A stretch of DNA of 14,278 nt from Thermoplasmata archaeon. GTDB taxonomy: Archaea > Thermoplasmatota > Thermoplasmata > Lutacidiplasmatales > UBA184. Positions 13,631 through 14,278 of this stretch are shown here, piece after piece; position 1 is the stretch's first letter; the number at the start of each line of letters is the position of its first letter. Below the pieces are notes generated by a model, which saw only the letters and a program-made list of their open reading frames with translations, was not told the DNA's origin and did no database searches. The stretch spans positions 1 through 14,278 of the forward strand of contig JAKAPG010000020.1 of the NCBI GenBank assembly GCA_021823085.1. Direction: 5' to 3'. A program made the translations under genes and the position numbers.

Positions 13631-14278
13631 CCCGGGCGGCGCTTCCCGCTCTCTTCGCCCGCCTTCCCCTTGCGGCCGGGCGGGGAGCGATCGAACTCTA
13701 CCGCGAGGACGGGCTCGTGGGGCTCGCGCGAAGGGCGCGTCCCGGGTCGATCGATGTGGTCGTCACTTCTCCTCCCTACAACCTCGGCCAGCCGTACACG
13801 GCCTACCGCGACCGCAGGCCGCGAGGGGAGTACCTCGCGTGGATCGGAGCGCTGGCTCGGGCGGTCGATGGCGCACTCGCGCGACGGGGCTCGTTCTTCC
13901 TCAACGTCGGGAGCCCCTCGCGCGATCCGTGGCTCGCCTGGGACGTCGCGCGCGAGGTCGGTAGGACCTTCGTTCTCCAGAATGTCCTGCACTGGGTGAA
14001 GTCGATCGCCATCGAACGTCGGTTCGTCGGTCGCGCCGCCGGTATCGATCGCGACGTGGCCCTGGGTCATTACCGCCCGTTCGGCTCGTCGCGCTACGTT
14101 CACGGCGCCCACGAGTACGTCTTCCAGTTCACCCGGGACGGGGATGTGCCTATCGACCGGCTCGCGCTGGGCGTCGCCTATCAGGATCCCACGAACGTCC
14201 GGCGCTGGGGCTCCGGACGCGCCCGGCGGCGGTGCCGGGGCAACACCTGGTTCCTGCCGTATGCCACGATCCAGCGGC
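13627..14278 (+). CDS. Beta-class site-specific DNA methyltransferase, N-terminal part (runs off the window)
   Basis: From GTG 13627, 217 codons remain open to the window edge. IDVVVTSPPYNLGQPYTAYRD (42-62) holds the catalytic motif IV TSPPY, followed by GEYLAWIGALARAVD, GSFFLNVGSPSRDPW, VLQNVLHWVKSIAIE (116-130), HGAHEYVFQFTRDG and WFLPYATIQR. The order with motif IV near the N-terminus is that of beta-class amino-methyltransferases; SPPY suits N4-cytosine, though N6-adenine enzymes of this class also occur. The SAM-binding FxGxG motif should follow downstream, outside the window. The start overlaps the second ATPase stop by 4 nt, so translation is probably coupled. No restriction endonuclease is seen in the window. 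Confidence 0.88.
   Translation, partial: MTRAALPALFARLPLAAGRGAIELYREDGLVGLARRARPGSIDVVVTSPPYNLGQPYTAYRDRRPRGEYLAWIGALARAVDGALARRGSFFLNVGSPSRDPWLAWDVAREVGRTFVLQNVLHWVKSIAIERRFVGRAAGIDRDVALGHYRPFGSSRYVHGAHEYVFQFTRDGDVPIDRLALGVAYQDPTNVRRWGSGRARRRCRGNTWFLPYATIQR

Noticed and set aside
1..14278. CRISPR array, insertion sequence or integrase attachment site
   Set aside because: No regularly spaced repeats, transposase motifs or flanking direct repeats at the tRNA genes were seen.

Overview
The window is GC-rich (about two-thirds G+C by eye) and reads as a chromosomal stretch from an archaeon, most likely a high-GC member of the Thermoplasmatota; the lineage is inference. The archaeal signs are an archaeal-type UMP kinase, an intron-containing tRNA-Tyr with the archaeal C1-G72 pair, TTTATA-like boxes about 27-30 nt ahead of genes with several leaderless starts, an asparagine-synthetase-like protein built on a class II aaRS core, and FlaI/TadA-like pilus ATPases. 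Both tRNA genes lack an encoded CCA.

Left part (1-4721), housekeeping and small genes: the 5' end of rpiA (minus) faces away from pyrH and adk (plus, nucleotide phosphorylation). tRNA-Tyr(GUA), with a 35-nt intron, follows. A small C2H2 zinc-finger gene lies antisense and its 3' end runs into the tRNA gene. Next come an OsmC-family protein (minus), a tiny zinc-ribbon protein (plus), a chorismate mutase-prephenate dehydrogenase fusion (plus) with a convincing leaderless promoter, and an acylphosphatase (plus).

Middle part (4722-7607): a long spacer with a stable hairpin and a 13-codon Lys-rich ORF, an asparagine-synthetase-like gene (minus) followed by a perfect 20-bp palindrome, a roughly 700-bp gene-poor region with a TATA box and stacked GC hairpins, tRNA-Gly(CCC) (minus) and a stand-alone double-ACT-domain protein (minus).

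Right part (7684-14278): a compact plus-strand operon that starts at a TATA region shared with the ACT gene. It encodes a large pilin-like protein, a FlaI/TadA-type secretion ATPase, two single-domain GspF/TadC-like membrane proteins, a second paralogous ATPase, and a beta-class DNA methyltransferase cut off by the window edge. Junctions are 3-4 nt gaps or 4-nt stop/start overlaps, so the genes are almost certainly co-translated. Together they predict a type IV pilus-like or secretion machine with two motors, unusually coupled to a DNA methyltransferase. This is the most interesting part of the window.
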